Notes under the pieces: model-generated
Databases searched by the model: none
The model's input: the letters and a program-made list of their open reading frames with translations, nothing else
What the model was told of the DNA's origin: nothing
Assembly: GCA_003660635.1 (NCBI GenBank)
Contig: QMUP01000081.1
Coordinates: forward strand, 1 to 5,108
Source of the DNA: Candidatus Wolframiiraptor sp.
GTDB lineage: Archaea; Thermoproteota; Nitrososphaeria_A; Caldarchaeales; Wolframiiraptoraceae
DNA length: 5,108 bases
Reading direction: 5' to 3'
Part shown: positions 4,655 through 5,108 of the stretch, piece by piece
How the letters are laid out: each line of letters starts with the position of its first letter
Numbering within the stretch: position 1 is the first letter of the stretch
Made by a program: the position numbers and the translations under genes

Positions 4655-5108
4655 TCAGCTAACTTTGGAAACTATCATTCTAATCTTTTTCCCCTCAATA
4701 ACCCAATCCCTTGTATATCCCTCCGCACCCCTTTCGGGTTCTTCAACCGTGATTTCCAGATCCTTTGCTCTGACCTCCTCCATTATGAAATTCTTCACCT
4801 CGTTTAGAAGTTTCTGGTCTTCTTCATCTCCGAGGATTATTGTGGCCTTAACGTAATCCGATACCATCAAATCCATTTCTTTTCGCATCACCTGTATTCT
4901 CCTAATAATCTCACGTGCGAGGGACTGCGCGATTATATCTCTTGTCTCGGATAGGTCTATGTAGATGTCGGCGAATTTGCCTTGCAGGCCGCTGAGGTTT
5001 TCAGGTAACTTCTCCTCGAAGGTCATCTCATCTTCGGTTAGTTCTATGCTCTTCCCGCTGCCCAAGATTAGTCTGAATGATCCATGGGTTTCTATCGAGG
5101 ATTTGACC
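4655..5108 (-). CDS. ileS: Isoleucyl-tRNA synthetase, C-terminal part (5' end outside window)
   Basis: The minus-strand frame is open from the right edge to a TGA at 4655-4657, showing the last 150 residues. A TTG at 5065 is not the true start, because family-like sequence (ETHGSFRLILGSGKS) continues in frame upstream. IleRS attaches isoleucine to tRNA-Ile in the cytoplasm. The catalytic (HIGH/KMSKS) and editing domains lie outside. What is visible is the C-terminal region, with the diagnostic stretch SLAREIIRRIQVMRKEMDL followed by VSDYVKATIIL, conserved in IleRS after the anticodon-binding helices. Upstream of it, VKSSIETHGSFRLI and IELTEDEMTFEEKLP match the small beta-rich region usual in archaeal and eukaryotic-type IleRS. 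The protein ends naturally after VIEGKKIRMIVSKVS. It heads the visible minus-strand operon, with rio2 49 nt downstream. Another class I synthetase such as ValRS is possible but fits less well. Confidence 0.88.
   Translation of the reverse strand, partial: VKSSIETHGSFRLILGSGKSIELTEDEMTFEEKLPENLSGLQGKFADIYIDLSETRDIIAQSLAREIIRRIQVMRKEMDLMVSDYVKATIILGDEEDQKLLNEVKNFIMEEVRAKDLEITVEEPERGAEGYTRDWVIEGKKIRMIVSKVS

Noticed and set aside
4602..4657. Frameshift linking ileS into the downstream mini-ORF
   Set aside because: The visible IleRS C-terminus ends at a normal point for the family and nothing in the mini-ORF resembles IleRS, so a broken reading frame is not needed.
1..5108. CRISPR arrays, tRNA or rRNA genes, insertion sequences, defence or toxin genes
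   Set aside because: I saw no regularly spaced repeats, cloverleaf-like segments, transposase motifs or terminal repeats; coding sequence fills nearly the whole window and the longest gap is under 100 nt.

Overview
The window looks like chromosomal DNA from an archaeon. Every recognisable gene is of archaeal type: an archaeal-family S-adenosylmethionine synthetase, an archaeal Sm-like protein, a RIO2 kinase, the mismatch endonuclease NucS/EndoMS, the 3' end of isoleucyl-tRNA synthetase and the 3' end of threonine synthase. Codon use is rich in AGG/AGA and ATA, and the AT-rich boxes upstream of two genes resemble archaeal TATA boxes. The combination would fit a TACK-group, possibly thermophilic, lineage, but I cannot place it more precisely. 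There is no sign of mobile elements, CRISPR arrays, prophage or tRNA/rRNA genes. This is a gene-dense housekeeping region.

Layout. On the plus strand (1-1285) the end of thrC is followed after 38 nt by a complete nucS. All other genes are on the minus strand and read from the right edge leftward: ileS (3' end only), a possible 16-codon mini-ORF, rio2, a two-pass membrane protein with two zinc ribbons (unrecognised), lsm and mat. nucS and mat converge, and their stop codons overlap.

Transcription units. ileS, rio2 and the zinc-ribbon gene are packed like an operon: 49 nt between ileS and rio2, then a 4-nt ATGA overlap between rio2 and the zinc-ribbon gene. lsm and mat each have an upstream gap with a plausible TATA box and may be transcribed separately. 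Each gap also holds the end of the preceding gene.

Functional theme. The minus-strand genes relate mainly to RNA and translation: charging tRNA-Ile, small-subunit maturation (Rio2), RNA binding (Lsm) and supply of the methyl donor for RNA modification and much else (Mat). The zinc-ribbon membrane protein, translationally coupled to Rio2, is the only clearly uncharacterised gene and the best candidate for new biology. I see no defence, secretion or other novel multi-gene system here.
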